Below are positions 25,599-33,832 of a stretch of DNA of 37,119 bases, piece after piece. The first letter of the stretch is position 1. Each line of letters opens with the position of its first letter. Origin of the DNA: Chthonomonas calidirosea (GTDB lineage: Bacteria > Armatimonadota > Fimbriimonadia > Fimbriimonadales > Fimbriimonadaceae); assembly GCA_945882415.1 (NCBI GenBank), contig CAMCWC010000022.1, positions 1 to 37,119 on the forward strand, read 5' to 3'. Below the pieces are notes generated by a model. The model had not been told where the DNA came from, searched no databases, and was given only the letters and a program-made list of their open reading frames with translations. A program made the position numbers and the translations under genes.

Positions 25599-28017
25599 GA
25601 AGTTACTGATTGCTGCCCTCGCGATGCTGCCCATGGCGGCATTCGCCCAATTCGATTTTGGTGGCGGCGCCGCGGCTCCTCCCCAGAACAACAAACCTTG
25701 GGCTAGCTTCAAGTTGCCTAAGAAGAGCATTAAGCTGGACTTCCGCAATGCGAATGTGGACATGGTCCTGTCGCTGTTCCAGACGACCTCGGGCGTGACC
25801 ATCGTCAAAGACCCAAGCCTGGTTGATCGCATGACGATCACCAGCGCAAAGGCCGTCCCAATCGCCGATGCATTCCAGATTCTTTCGACCACATTGTCGT
25901 TGAAGGGCTACGACATGTCGAAGGAAGGCAACCTGCTCGTGATCAAGAAGCGAGATCCGAAGCAGCAGCAGCCACAGATGCCGGCGTTCGACATGAGCGC
26001 GATGATTGGCGCGCAAACGCCACAGTCTGAGTTGCGGGTTTATCCGGTGCAATTCGCATCGGCATCTGCCCTTGCTCGCGTGCTCAATGACATCTATCAG
26101 TCGGGTGGTGGCGGACTGGGTGGTTTCTCCTTCCCTGGTGCCATCACTTTTGGTGGAGCAGGCGGACGCGGCGGTCAGGCCAACCGATTTGGCGGTGGTG
26201 GTGGCTTCCAGTTCGGACGTGGTAACTCGACGCCGAGCGTTCGGGCCAGCGCCGACGACTTCAGCAACTCCTTGGTAGTCAACGCTCCCCGCGACCAGCA
26301 TCGTGAAGTGGCAGACCTGATCAAGCAGCTTGACAAGCAGACCGACGCGCCACAGCGACCCGTTGTTTATAAGCTCGAGTTCGCTTCGGCCAGTGATGTC
26401 GCGACTTCGGTGCAAACGGTTCTCACCGCAAACGCACCAAAGGGCCGCGGTCAGACCACGCAGCAACAGCCAACCGGCTTTGCCGCGTTGTTTGGTGGTG
26501 GAAATCGACAGAACCAGAACGTCACGGCGGATACGCGCAGTAACACGATCATCGTGACCGCCACCGATGAGAATCACGCACTGGTCAAGAACATCGTAGC
26601 GGAACTGGATAAAGAGATTCCGATCCAGGCTTCAACTGTCGTTATTCCGCTTGAAAACGCTCGAGCAGACGATGTTGCCGGACTGCTCAATCAAGCCTTC
26701 GGTCAGCGACAAGGGACCGGCCAGAACCGCGGCGGGACGCAGAACCGTAATACGGGAACGCAGAACCGAAACAACCAGAACCGCAACCAAGGCGGCGGAG
26801 GACTTGGCGGCAACAACGCTAACCCGAACGACTTGATGCTGGAATTCCAGGATCCGAACGCGGACGAAGGTGAATTGCTCACCACGGTTGGCGTTGCCGG
26901 ACAGTTCGGCTTCTTTGGTGGCGGCCAGCAGCAGAACCAGAACAACCAGAATCGAAACGCCCAGACGGCGCGAGACTCAACGGGCCGAATCGTGAACGTG
27001 CAGGACCTTACGGGTCAGGTCACGACGATCGCGGATCCGAACACGAACTCGATCATCGTGGTCACCACGCCGCAGGGTGCCGACCTCATCAAGAACATCA
27101 TCAGCCAGCTAGACCGAATTCCGGAACAGGTGATGATCGAGACGATGATCGTGGAAGCGAGCCTTGACGAATCCACAAAGCTTGGTTTCGATTGGACGTT
27201 CTCTCAGGTGAAGGCCTTTGGTCAGACCGGCGTTACCGGAAACGGCTCGACCCGATTCCCAGAGACAGGAACGAATGCTACTCAGCAGAATGGCTTCCGA
27301 TACACGGTAGTCGGCGGAAATCTGGACCTTGTCTTGAACGCGCTGAAGACGGACGACCGTTTCCAGGTTCTCTCGACACCGAGAATCTTCACTTCGAACA
27401 ACGTTGAGGCGCAGATCAACATTAGCCAAAGCGTTCCGTACGTTACGAACAGTCGACAGGACGCGAACGGCAACTTCACCTTCAACTATGCGTTTGAGGA
27501 TGTTGGAATCGTTCTCACGGTTACCCCGCGAATCACGAGCAATGGCTACGTGACGATGGTTGTGAGCCAAACGGCCAACGACCTTCAGGGCTACACCGAC
27601 TTCAACGCGCCGATCATTAACCAGCGCCAAGCCGATACGACCGTTTCGGTTAAGGACAGTGAGACGATTGTGCTTGGTGGAATCATCCGAAGCACGGTCA
27701 CCTCCAACGTTCGAAAGGTTCCGCTCCTCGGCGACATTCCGCTCCTCGGCGAACTGTTCCGATCCACGACGAAGGGCAAGCAGAAGACCGAGTTGATCGT
27801 CTTCCTGACCCCGCGAGTGGTTAAGGACGCCGATGATGCACGACTTCTCCGCGACCGAGTGAAAGGACAGCTTTCACCGGGACAACAAAAGCAGATCGAC
27901 CGAGAGCTTGGCAAGATTCCACCAAACGGTGGCAAGCCGGTTGAGAAAACGAAGGGCGAAGCAAAGCCCGGCGGCACGACTTCTGATCCGAACAAGACCG
28001 GCAAAGGCGGTCAGTAA
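25588..28017 (+). CDS. gspD: type II secretion secretin GspD
   Basis: Outer-membrane channel, 809 aa, GTG start; signal peptide about 1-21 (LLIAALAMLPMAAFAQ). N0 domain about 48-125 (LDFRNANVDMVLSLF). Then N1-N3-type repeats: LRVYPVQFASASALARVLNDIY, YKLEFASASDVATSVQTVL, and STVVIPLENARADDVAGLL; then TTIADPNTNSIIVVTTPQGA. The secretin domain ends with KVPLLGDIPLLGELFRST and LIVFLTPRVV. Three long low-complexity inserts interrupt the N domains: Gly-rich about 172-216, Gln/Asn/Arg/Gly-rich about 370-410, and Gln/Asn-rich about 450-465. The C-terminus is a Pro/Gly/Lys-rich tail. No GspS-type pilotin is seen. The next gene follows 14 bp after its stop. Confidence 0.96.
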   Translation: METRKLLIAALAMLPMAAFAQFDFGGGAAAPPQNNKPWASFKLPKKSIKLDFRNANVDMVLSLFQTTSGVTIVKDPSLVDRMTITSAKAVPIADAFQILSTTLSLKGYDMSKEGNLLVIKKRDPKQQQPQMPAFDMSAMIGAQTPQSELRVYPVQFASASALARVLNDIYQSGGGGLGGFSFPGAITFGGAGGRGGQANRFGGGGGFQFGRGNSTPSVRASADDFSNSLVVNAPRDQHREVADLIKQLDKQTDAPQRPVVYKLEFASASDVATSVQTVLTANAPKGRGQTTQQQPTGFAALFGGGNRQNQNVTADTRSNTIIVTATDENHALVKNIVAELDKEIPIQASTVVIPLENARADDVAGLLNQAFGQRQGTGQNRGGTQNRNTGTQNRNNQNRNQGGGGLGGNNANPNDLMLEFQDPNADEGELLTTVGVAGQFGFFGGGQQQNQNNQNRNAQTARDSTGRIVNVQDLTGQVTTIADPNTNSIIVVTTPQGADLIKNIISQLDRIPEQVMIETMIVEASLDESTKLGFDWTFSQVKAFGQTGVTGNGSTRFPETGTNATQQNGFRYTVVGGNLDLVLNALKTDDRFQVLSTPRIFTSNNVEAQINISQSVPYVTNSRQDANGNFTFNYAFEDVGIVLTVTPRITSNGYVTMVVSQTANDLQGYTDFNAPIINQRQADTTVSVKDSETIVLGGIIRSTVTSNVRKVPLLGDIPLLGELFRSTTKGKQKTELIVFLTPRVVKDADDARLLRDRVKGQLSPGQQKQIDRELGKIPPNGGKPVEKTKGEAKPGGTTSDPNKTGKGGQ

Positions 28018-28031
28018 CTCACAGGAAAACC

Positions 28032-28736
28032 ATGAAAAATCTACTGAAAATTATGGTGGTCGCAGCTGCGATCGCCAGTCTCGCCATTGCTAGTGCACAG
28101 CCAGGAGGCGGTGGACAAGGTCGCGGTCAAGGTCGCGGCGGCATGATGGGCATGATGCGTGGAGGCGGTCAAGGCGGAGCTCTCGCCCTTCTCGGACGAG
28201 AAGACGTTAAGGACGATCTCGGAATCACCAGCGAGCAGAACAGCCAGTTGAAGGCCATCCAAGATGGAATCCGAGACAAGATGATGGCCAAAATGCAAGA
28301 AGCCGGCATCACCTTCGGCGGCGGTCAGCGGCCCGACATGGCTGAGATGCAGAAAGTCATGGCTCCGGTGATGAAGGAAATCGAAACCGAAATGGAGAAG
28401 GTTCTCAAGCCAGAGCAGAAGAAGCGACTGGATGAGATCGACGTTCAGCTCTCCGGGAACCGAATTGCCCAGCGCGAGAAGTACCAGAAGCTTCTCGAAC
28501 TTACGCCAGACCAGATTGCTAAGGTCAAGAAGCTCGGCGAAACGGCTCAGCAGGCTAACCAGGCCGTGATGGAAAAGGCCCGAAATCAGGAGATCGAATG
28601 GACGGAAGTTCGAACGATCAACGAAAAGAACTCGAAGGCGCTTGACGCCGAAATCGGCAAAGTTCTGACCCAAGCCCAGAAAGACAAGATCAAGGAATGG
28701 TCCGGAAAGCCATTCGTCGCTAAAGACGACAACTAG
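28032..28736 (+). CDS. secreted Gly-rich, helical protein (Spy/LTXXQ-like)
   Basis: 234 aa; signal peptide MKNLLKIMVVAAAIASLAIASA. A Gly/Arg/Met-rich spacer (GGGGQGRGQGRGG and on) is followed by long amphipathic helices with the repeated EDVKDDLGITSEQNSQL and LTPDQIAKVKKL pattern. LT.EQ..k is the signature of Spy/CpxP-type periplasmic chaperones and the related planctomycete-style heavy-metal sensors. It begins 14 bp after gspD and precedes a strong terminator, so it is the last gene of the secretion operon. It could be a periplasmic chaperone for secreted or pseudopilin proteins, or a secretion substrate; neither is shown. Cytoplasm-to-periplasm export is supported. Confidence 0.8.
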   Translation: MKNLLKIMVVAAAIASLAIASAQPGGGGQGRGQGRGGMMGMMRGGGQGGALALLGREDVKDDLGITSEQNSQLKAIQDGIRDKMMAKMQEAGITFGGGQRPDMAEMQKVMAPVMKEIETEMEKVLKPEQKKRLDEIDVQLSGNRIAQREKYQKLLELTPDQIAKVKKLGETAQQANQAVMEKARNQEIEWTEVRTINEKNSKALDAEIGKVLTQAQKDKIKEWSGKPFVAKDDN

Positions 28737-28746
28737 TCCTTTCTAC

Positions 28747-28781
28747 AGCCGCCCGACCATTTCGGTCGGGCGGCTTTTTTT
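28747..28781 (+). terminator. intrinsic terminator of the secretion operon
   Basis: A perfect 12-bp stem AGCCGCCCGACC/GGTCGGGCGGCT with a 5-nt loop is followed by seven T. It lies 11 bp after the stop of the Gly-rich protein, a textbook Rho-independent terminator. Confidence 0.95.
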
Positions 28782-28799
28782 GTCACACTATCCCTGCCT

Positions 28800-29141
28800 A
28801 TGCGCGAAACCATCGAAAGACCAGCCCCCTTACAGCTTGACGAAGCCATGATGGGCGGCTTTGGCGGCTTTCCCGACCGCGTTTATCTGATCAGCGTCGG
28901 CGACAACAAGTTTGCTTCGAACAACGTCACCCTGCCAGACCAGCAGAACGTGAACGGGCTCGCATGCTTCCCTACTCCGGATGATGCGACGACCTATATG
29001 GGACTACTCGCAGGTCTAAGCGGCGACATCGTCGCCAAGCCTTTTGAAGAAGCCCGCGAGATCGCGGTGTCGAAGCCAATTTTGTCCTGCCTGTTGCTGT
29101 TCCAAGGCAGCCAGATTGTCGACGTGCACTGGATTCGCTGA
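28800..29141 (+). CDS. hypothetical protein, 113 aa
   Basis: Not recognised. ATG at 28800, about 20 bp after the terminator. The segment VYLISVGDNKFASNNVTLPD, then LACFPTPDDATTYMGLLAGL, VAKPFEEAREIAV and CLLLFQGSQIVDVHWIR, alternates strand and helix. It vaguely resembles the alpha/beta DUF3110 fold (V.vl......l......FesedDA.ry..ll...), but I would not assign it. No signal peptide or metal motif; probably cytoplasmic. It lies 22 bp before the isomerase gene and is likely cotranscribed with it. Confidence 0.55.
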   Translation: MRETIERPAPLQLDEAMMGGFGGFPDRVYLISVGDNKFASNNVTLPDQQNVNGLACFPTPDDATTYMGLLAGLSGDIVAKPFEEAREIAVSKPILSCLLLFQGSQIVDVHWIR

Positions 29142-29163
29142 AGTTTGCGGTATCGTCCGGGCG

Positions 29164-30006
29164 ATGTATCTTGCACTTTCTCCCGGCGCCGTGGGAATTC
29201 ACCCCGCAACTCTCGAAGACGCGATTTCCGCTGCCGTCGCAGGCGGCTTTGGTGGGCTAGAACTGAGCCCGCAGACCATTAAGGAGCGTGGGGTTGACGT
29301 GGTCAAAGGTCTCCTTGCCGAAGCAAATCTGGCTCCCGCGGGATTTGGACTCTCGGTCGACTTTCGCCAAGAGGTCGCTCCAACCGATGCCCAGATACAG
29401 GAGTTCGCGGAGGGCGTTGAGCTCGCTGCAGCCGTTGGCTTCACCCGCTGCATGACCTGGATCATGCCGTGCTCCAACGAGCGACCTTTTGAGGCCAATT
29501 TTGAGTTTCATGTTGAGCGACTCCAGCCGCTCGCAAAGATCCTCCAGGACAATGGCGTGGGCTTTGGGCTTGAATTTGTTGGTCCAAAGACCCTACGAGA
29601 CAGCCAAACCTATCCGTTCGTGTACGACATTCCAGGAATGACAAAGCTTGCTGAGGCGGTCGGACCAGAAGTCGGCTTCCTCGTTGACAGCTTCCACTGG
29701 TATTGCACCGGATCGAACGTAGAGGACCTGGCGGCGGTACCGCTTTCAAAGGTCGTTTACGTCCACATCAATGATGCTCAGCCCGGCAAAACTCCGGAAG
29801 AGCAAGTAGATAACCAGCGCGCCCTGCCGGCCGAGACCGGCGTGATCGACGCGAAGGCTTTCCTCGGCACGCTGAAGTCGATTGGCTACGATGGTCCACT
29901 TGTCGCCGAGCCGTTCCTCGACCTTTCGAACCTTGCAAGCGATGCAGAACGGGCCGTGTTGACTGGCAACGCGGGCCGCAAAATGCTCTCGGTCGCGTTC
30001 GACTAA
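29164..30006 (+). CDS. sugar phosphate isomerase/epimerase (TIM barrel, AP endonuclease 2 fold)
   Basis: 280 aa from the ATG at 29164; longer in-frame reading upstream only runs through the preceding gene out of frame. The protein is a xylose-isomerase-like TIM barrel. Conserved stretches include GGFGGLELS near the N-terminus, RCMTWIMPCSN, GLEFVGPKTLRDS (Glu likely metal ligand), GFLVDSFHWYCTG (Asp, His), KVVYVHINDAQPG (His) and LPAETGVIDAKAFLGTLKSIGYDGPLVAEPF (Glu). These match sugar phosphate isomerase/epimerase members such as IolE/IolI-type or hydroxypyruvate isomerase; the substrate cannot be read from sequence. Probably cytoplasmic. Its stop overlaps the convergent glycosyltransferase stop. 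Confidence 0.88.
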   Translation: MYLALSPGAVGIHPATLEDAISAAVAGGFGGLELSPQTIKERGVDVVKGLLAEANLAPAGFGLSVDFRQEVAPTDAQIQEFAEGVELAAAVGFTRCMTWIMPCSNERPFEANFEFHVERLQPLAKILQDNGVGFGLEFVGPKTLRDSQTYPFVYDIPGMTKLAEAVGPEVGFLVDSFHWYCTGSNVEDLAAVPLSKVVYVHINDAQPGKTPEEQVDNQRALPAETGVIDAKAFLGTLKSIGYDGPLVAEPFLDLSNLASDAERAVLTGNAGRKMLSVAFD

Positions 30007-31103
30007 TCGATCTGACGACCGAGAACTTCGGAATAGACCTTCTTCGTCTTTGCAATCATGTGGTCAAAGGTGAACTCGGCTTCGTACCGTTGCCGACTCA
30101 CCTGCCCCATGCTGGTACGAAGTTCTGGGTCCGAAAGCATGATCCGGAGTTTGGCCTCAACCGCTGCGTCGTCCTTCACCGGCACGGAGAATCCGCTCTT
30201 CCCTTCTTCAATCGCCTCTTTACAACCGTTCACGTCGGTCACGAGAATCGGCAGGCCAGTGCGCATGGCTTCGAGGGTGGAACGCGGAAAGCCTTCGTAG
30301 TTGGTGATCAGGGCGAACAGGGCAGCACTTTGCAGGAACGGCTTAACGTTTTTCTGCGATCCGTGGAAGTGGACCTGCGATCCGATTCCGAGATCGATCA
30401 CCAATTGCTCGTACTCGGCACGCTTCGGGCCATCCCCAACGAGGTCCAGATCCCAGGGGATGTCCTTGATTCTTGAAAGCGCTTTGAACAAAGTCTCGTG
30501 GTCTTTCTGAAGGTCCATCCGCGCAACAACGACAATGCGGTTTGATGTGCCGGGTTCGGCGCGTTCCGGAGCGTCGGGCATACCGTTGTGCACGACGGTG
30601 AAGTGGCTGGCCGGACCGATCTTTTCGTCTAGGGCAACTTGTTTGTCCGCTGCGCATACGCAGATGATCTTCGGGCCCATAGGACGACAGAATCGCTCGA
30701 TGGCCCGAACGATAATACGCTGGACTTTCGAGATGCCATCAACAAAGGTCCAACCGTGCGCGGTGTAAAGGGTCGGAACCTTGATCCGCTTCCCTACGAT
30801 TCGACCGACCATGCCAGCCTTTGTGGAGTGGCAGGACACGAGGTCTGGAGCGTACGCACTGAGGGCCGCCTGAAGCTCTTTCATCGCCTTCATATCGGCG
30901 CTGGGGCTGATAGGGCGATCGAGATGGGTCAGCGAGTGGAACGGAACTTGACGTTCGATCAATTGTTCGGTGAACGCGCCGGTGCCGCCAACGAAGACTT
31001 TTACTTCGTGCCCCTGATTGATCAGGTAGGTGCTGACGTCACGGACATGAACGTAGGAGCCACCGATGATGCTGGCGTGGGTGCAAACAAAAGCGATTCG
31101 CAT
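30003..31103 (-). CDS. GT4 family glycosyltransferase
   Basis: Retaining GT-B glycosyltransferase, 366 aa, transferring sugar from a nucleotide sugar onto a glycan or lipid acceptor. The N-terminal domain has FVCTHASIIGGSYVHVRDVS with the glycine loop typical of GT4. The C-terminal domain contains NRIVVVARMDLQKDHETLFKAL, LVGDGPKRAEYE and the E-x7-E region NYEGFPRSTLEAM, followed by LPILVTDVNGCKEAIEEG. These fit exopolysaccharide or LPS transferases. ATG at 31103. It is convergent with the isomerase (stop codons overlapping at 30003-30006) and lies 100 bp downstream of the porin gene on the same strand. No neighbouring polysaccharide cluster is seen. Confidence 0.92.
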   Translation of the reverse strand: MRIAFVCTHASIIGGSYVHVRDVSTYLINQGHEVKVFVGGTGAFTEQLIERQVPFHSLTHLDRPISPSADMKAMKELQAALSAYAPDLVSCHSTKAGMVGRIVGKRIKVPTLYTAHGWTFVDGISKVQRIIVRAIERFCRPMGPKIICVCAADKQVALDEKIGPASHFTVVHNGMPDAPERAEPGTSNRIVVVARMDLQKDHETLFKALSRIKDIPWDLDLVGDGPKRAEYEQLVIDLGIGSQVHFHGSQKNVKPFLQSAALFALITNYEGFPRSTLEAMRTGLPILVTDVNGCKEAIEEGKSGFSVPVKDDAAVEAKLRIMLSDPELRTSMGQVSRQRYEAEFTFDHMIAKTKKVYSEVLGRQID

Positions 31104-31165
31104 GGTTCAATCGCCCGGCGTCCACTACCGGGCGGAATTGAGTTTGACACGTATCTAGAACAACG

Positions 31166-31197
31166 ATGGCTACCTTAACAATCGTTAAGGCAGCCAT
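31166..31197 (-). terminator. hairpin after the porin gene
   Basis: Imperfect 14-bp stem (ATGGCT, one mismatch, CCTTAAC / GTTAAGG, AGCCAT) with a 4-nt loop, 7 bp beyond the porin stop on the minus strand. The U-tract is lacking, so it may be a Rho-dependent or attenuating hairpin rather than a full terminator. Confidence 0.55.
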
Positions 31198-31203
31198 GTA
31201 GAC

Positions 31204-32307
31204 CTAGAACCGCAGAATGTGCGCGATGGTGAGGGTCGTTCGGTTGTTCGAAAGTCCGCCGTTGGAACTGTTGAACACGTTGAGGTTCGACTTGTCGTAC
31301 CGAAGTTCGGCGCGGAGCGTCGAGTTTGAGCTGAGACCCATATCGTATCCAGCGGTGATCGACTGGTAGCGAGCGGCGAAGCCGGTTCGGAAGCCGTTTG
31401 GATCGTTCACGGACTCGACGCGCAGACCGATCGAAGAATTTGACGAAGCGGTGTACTTGAGGTAGCCAGCGGCGCCGTAGAACTTTCCGCCTGGGTCTCC
31501 GGCATCCAGTCCGGTCGCGCTGGCGTAGTCCGCGTTAACGGTGAACTTCAGCTTTTCGCTGATTGGGTACTGGAAGATAACGTCGCCTTGGTGAACGCTC
31601 GTGTTACCGCCAGCGCCAAAGCCGTTGACGCGGGACGAACCTTCGTTGCCGCCGATGTAGTTGAGCGTGAGGGTGCCCTTTCCGACCGGGACGCTACCAG
31701 ATGCGCCATAGGTCTTTCCAGCGTTGCTGTCTTCGGTTTCGTTCCAACCATTGACAAGGTAGAGCGAAACGGCAACTGGACCGACCGTGGAGTTTGCACG
31801 ACCACCAAGGTGGTAGATCGGCTGGGCCAAGGTGTAGAGGAATGGTCGGGAGTAGTGGTCGCAATCTGCAGCGACGATGCCCTCGTAGCCCACCCAAGCT
31901 GGGAACTTACCGAAGTCGAGGGTGTAGTTCTTGCCTTGATAGGTGACGTAGCCTTGCTGAACGTACTTCAGGGCCGAGTTTGGACCGGCTGGCTCGGTGG
32001 CGGCGAGGATGTCCGCGTTCTTACCGAACGAGAACTGAAGGGTGAAACCCCATGGATTCTCAGCCGTTGGCTTCATGACAGCGGTGCCCTGCACTGATGC
32101 GATGGTGAAGCTGTTGTTCGTGACGTCGAACTGGCGGAAGTTCACCGAACTGCCAGTAGCCGACTTCTTGAAGTTCGACTGGTAGAACATATCGATCAAA
32201 CCGGAGAAGCTAATCTTCGGTTCCTCGGCGTGAGCGGCGATGCTTAGAGTGGAGAGAACGGCGAGCATCGTTGATCGCGCAAAGGTGGACCGGTATGAAG
32301 TTTTCAT
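31204..32307 (-). CDS. outer-membrane beta-barrel porin (BBP2/OmpL-like)
   Basis: 367 aa with a signal peptide ending AAHA|EEPKIS. The body is a run of alternating amphipathic strands (FSGLIDMFYQSNF, WGFTLQFSFGKNADIL, YVQQGYVTYQGKNYTLDFGKF, GRANSTVGPVAVSLYLVNGW and so on), ending HILRF with the terminal Phe recognised by BamA. WGFTLQFSFGKNAD and FGKFPAWVGYEG fit the putative beta-barrel porin-2 (OmpL-like) family. It should form a general or substrate-selective channel, and it demonstrates an outer membrane. A good promoter (TTGAAT-N16-TATGAT) lies 36-63 bp upstream of the start. Substrate unknown. Confidence 0.88.
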   Translation of the reverse strand: MKTSYRSTFARSTMLAVLSTLSIAAHAEEPKISFSGLIDMFYQSNFKKSATGSSVNFRQFDVTNNSFTIASVQGTAVMKPTAENPWGFTLQFSFGKNADILAATEPAGPNSALKYVQQGYVTYQGKNYTLDFGKFPAWVGYEGIVAADCDHYSRPFLYTLAQPIYHLGGRANSTVGPVAVSLYLVNGWNETEDSNAGKTYGASGSVPVGKGTLTLNYIGGNEGSSRVNGFGAGGNTSVHQGDVIFQYPISEKLKFTVNADYASATGLDAGDPGGKFYGAAGYLKYTASSNSSIGLRVESVNDPNGFRTGFAARYQSITAGYDMGLSSNSTLRAELRYDKSNLNVFNSSNGGLSNNRTTLTIAHILRF

Positions 32308-32342
32308 GGATGTATCACCAGAGCCATTTCTGGTTGGGCAAC

Positions 32343-32370
32343 ATCATACGGCGAAACTTTCAGAATTCAA
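32343..32370 (-). promoter_or_regulatory. sigma-70-type promoter of the porin gene
   Basis: Minus strand TTGAAT (32370-32365), 16-nt spacer, TATGAT (32348-32343), about 35 bp before the porin ATG. The surrounding DNA is AT-rich. A TACAAGTCT site lies just upstream at 32389-32397. Confidence 0.6.
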
Positions 32371-32560
32371 AAGAAAAAGTCGAAAATTTACAAGTCTTTG
32401 GCTTGGAATTTAGGTGAAGACCCGCTCTTTCCCCGCAAACATACTTGTACTCAACTTGATATACAAGTCTAAATCAAGAGTGATGTGATGCAGGAGGAGC
32501 GTTGGGGGCTATAACCAGGGAGAGATTGGTCGACAGACTAAACACTGGCGGCCCCGGGTG

Positions 32561-32669
32561 GAGCCGAACAAATCCTGCATCTCGTACGGTAGCCGCACCT
32601 TGCTGGCGACTCGATCTACAACCGGACGTTGTCATTAGCCGGGTACGACTCTCCGAACCTGTTCGGCTC
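32561..32669. other. possible structured RNA or cruciform element in the 32308-32808 intergenic region
   Basis: The 501-bp gap between porin and the next gene holds no convincing gene. Within it GAGCCGAACA (32561-32570) is complementary to TGTTCGGCTC (32660-32669). Inside, TCGTAC (32582-32587) pairs with GTACGA (32643-32648), and ACAAC-CGGAC-GTTGT (32618-32632) forms a hairpin. CCGAAC-CT-GTTCGG (32653-32666) is a local alternative to the outer stem, so two exclusive folds are possible. Strand is undetermined. TACAAGT elements lie further upstream at 32389, 32443 (inverted) and 32462. Confidence 0.35.
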
Positions 32670-32808
32670 AATCCAGCGCTCTGTTTGTGGATTGTAGCCA
32701 TATTGAAGATGTGCCGAAGCGGAGTGGAACAATTGATTGCCGGTACAAGTCGTATGCCATCAGCGGGATCCAAATTCTTGAGATCTGTCACCCATTGGAA
32801 GAATAAAC

Positions 32809-33369
32809 ATGAAGAAACCCATTTCTCTTCTTTGCTTGTGTCTCGTTGTTGCCTCCAGTCAAGCGTTTTTAGTATTCAACACGTTCGGCGCTGGAGAATC
32901 CGCTAAAGTATTTGGCTGGGGCTTCGGCGACATTAAAGATACGCGGGCTGCCGCCCAATTCACTGCAAGCAAAACTGGAGTCTTGAACTTCATCAAGATG
33001 AAATTGCTAAGAAGCGGTGACGGCAAGAGACAGTTTGCAACCATTTCCCTGTTCGAAGATAACGGCAATGATATTGGCACTTTGAAGGCCACCTTTACCG
33101 CAGACCTGAGAACAGCCGGTGTGAAGACCTTTATGAACAATGACCGAAGAGTCCGGCTCATCGGTGGGCGGAAATACTGGATCGAAGCGAAGTCGACGGC
33201 TGGTTCTGGTGTTTACTCAGGCTGGAGCCAGAACGATCAGGGCCGAACTGGTTTGATCAAATTTGGTCAGGTAGAGGCCGAGCCAAGTTCTACCTATCGG
33301 GTGGGCGAAGGTACGTTGCCTGCCTTTAGCGTGGATGTCGAGTCGCGCCCTTGGGGTCGAACTCCGTAA
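32809..33369 (+). CDS. secreted protein resembling choice-of-anchor R domains
   Basis: 186 aa. GGAAG at about 9 bases before the ATG is one of the better ribosome-binding sites here. Signal peptide MKKPISLLCLCLVVASSQA, cleaved near QAF. The mature protein has the pattern of choice-of-anchor R or similar beta-sandwich modules: AAAQFTASKTGVLNFIKMKLL, FATISLFEDNGNDIGTLKAT, then a VRLIGGRKYWIEAKST strand and YSGWSQNDQG. No sorting tail (such as PEP-CTERM) is present. It stands alone, with about 590 bp of non-coding DNA after it. Family assignment is by resemblance. Confidence 0.7.
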   Translation: MKKPISLLCLCLVVASSQAFLVFNTFGAGESAKVFGWGFGDIKDTRAAAQFTASKTGVLNFIKMKLLRSGDGKRQFATISLFEDNGNDIGTLKATFTADLRTAGVKTFMNNDRRVRLIGGRKYWIEAKSTAGSGVYSGWSQNDQGRTGLIKFGQVEAEPSSTYRVGEGTLPAFSVDVESRPWGRTP

Positions 33370-33832
33370 TCAAGCAAGAGTAGTTTACGATTGGGGTTGG
33401 AGCTCGACGGCGGCGTACTCAGGCAACCGCACGGAAGACCAGGTGCGTCCGCGGGTTCTCTTGACTCTTGGCGCGGAAATGTTTCGCTCCAAGACTTCAT
33501 CCTCCAAACGCCTGCACCATTTCAGTAGCCGTTGGGAGAAATTTCGGCAGCCCAGTTCAGAGCGGTTGTTTCGTGCGCGAGGCAAATCCCCAGCGCACGG
33601 TCAGCGCCTCTGCCCCGTAAAGTTCACCATTGAACCGCTGAGCGTGCATGAGTTTTGTGAAGTAATGCGGCCCAAAATGCGGGTCATCGTTGGGTTCAGG
33701 CTCTGCGGGTTTCAAATGTATCCCGACTGGAAAAACCATTCGAGGTTGAAGGGGTAACCGATGTGCCCGGAACAATTTATTCCCTGTGGCTCCGGCTCGG
33801 CATTGCCATCGATCGAATTAAGCCCGGCAAAC

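Noticed and set aside
32474-32791. 105-aa minus-strand and overlapping plus-strand ORFs in the 32.3-32.8 kb gap
   Set aside because: No start signal, no domain, compositionally unlike the neighbouring proteins, and the stretch is better explained by inverted repeats. A plus-strand reading GGPGWSRTNPASRT resembles spurious antisense-tRNA translations, but no cloverleaf could be drawn.
33561-33639. Possible integron attC-like structure (AGCGGTT...AACCGCT)
   Set aside because: The GTT and AAC ends are in the opposite orientation to attC core sites, and no integrase or second site is present.
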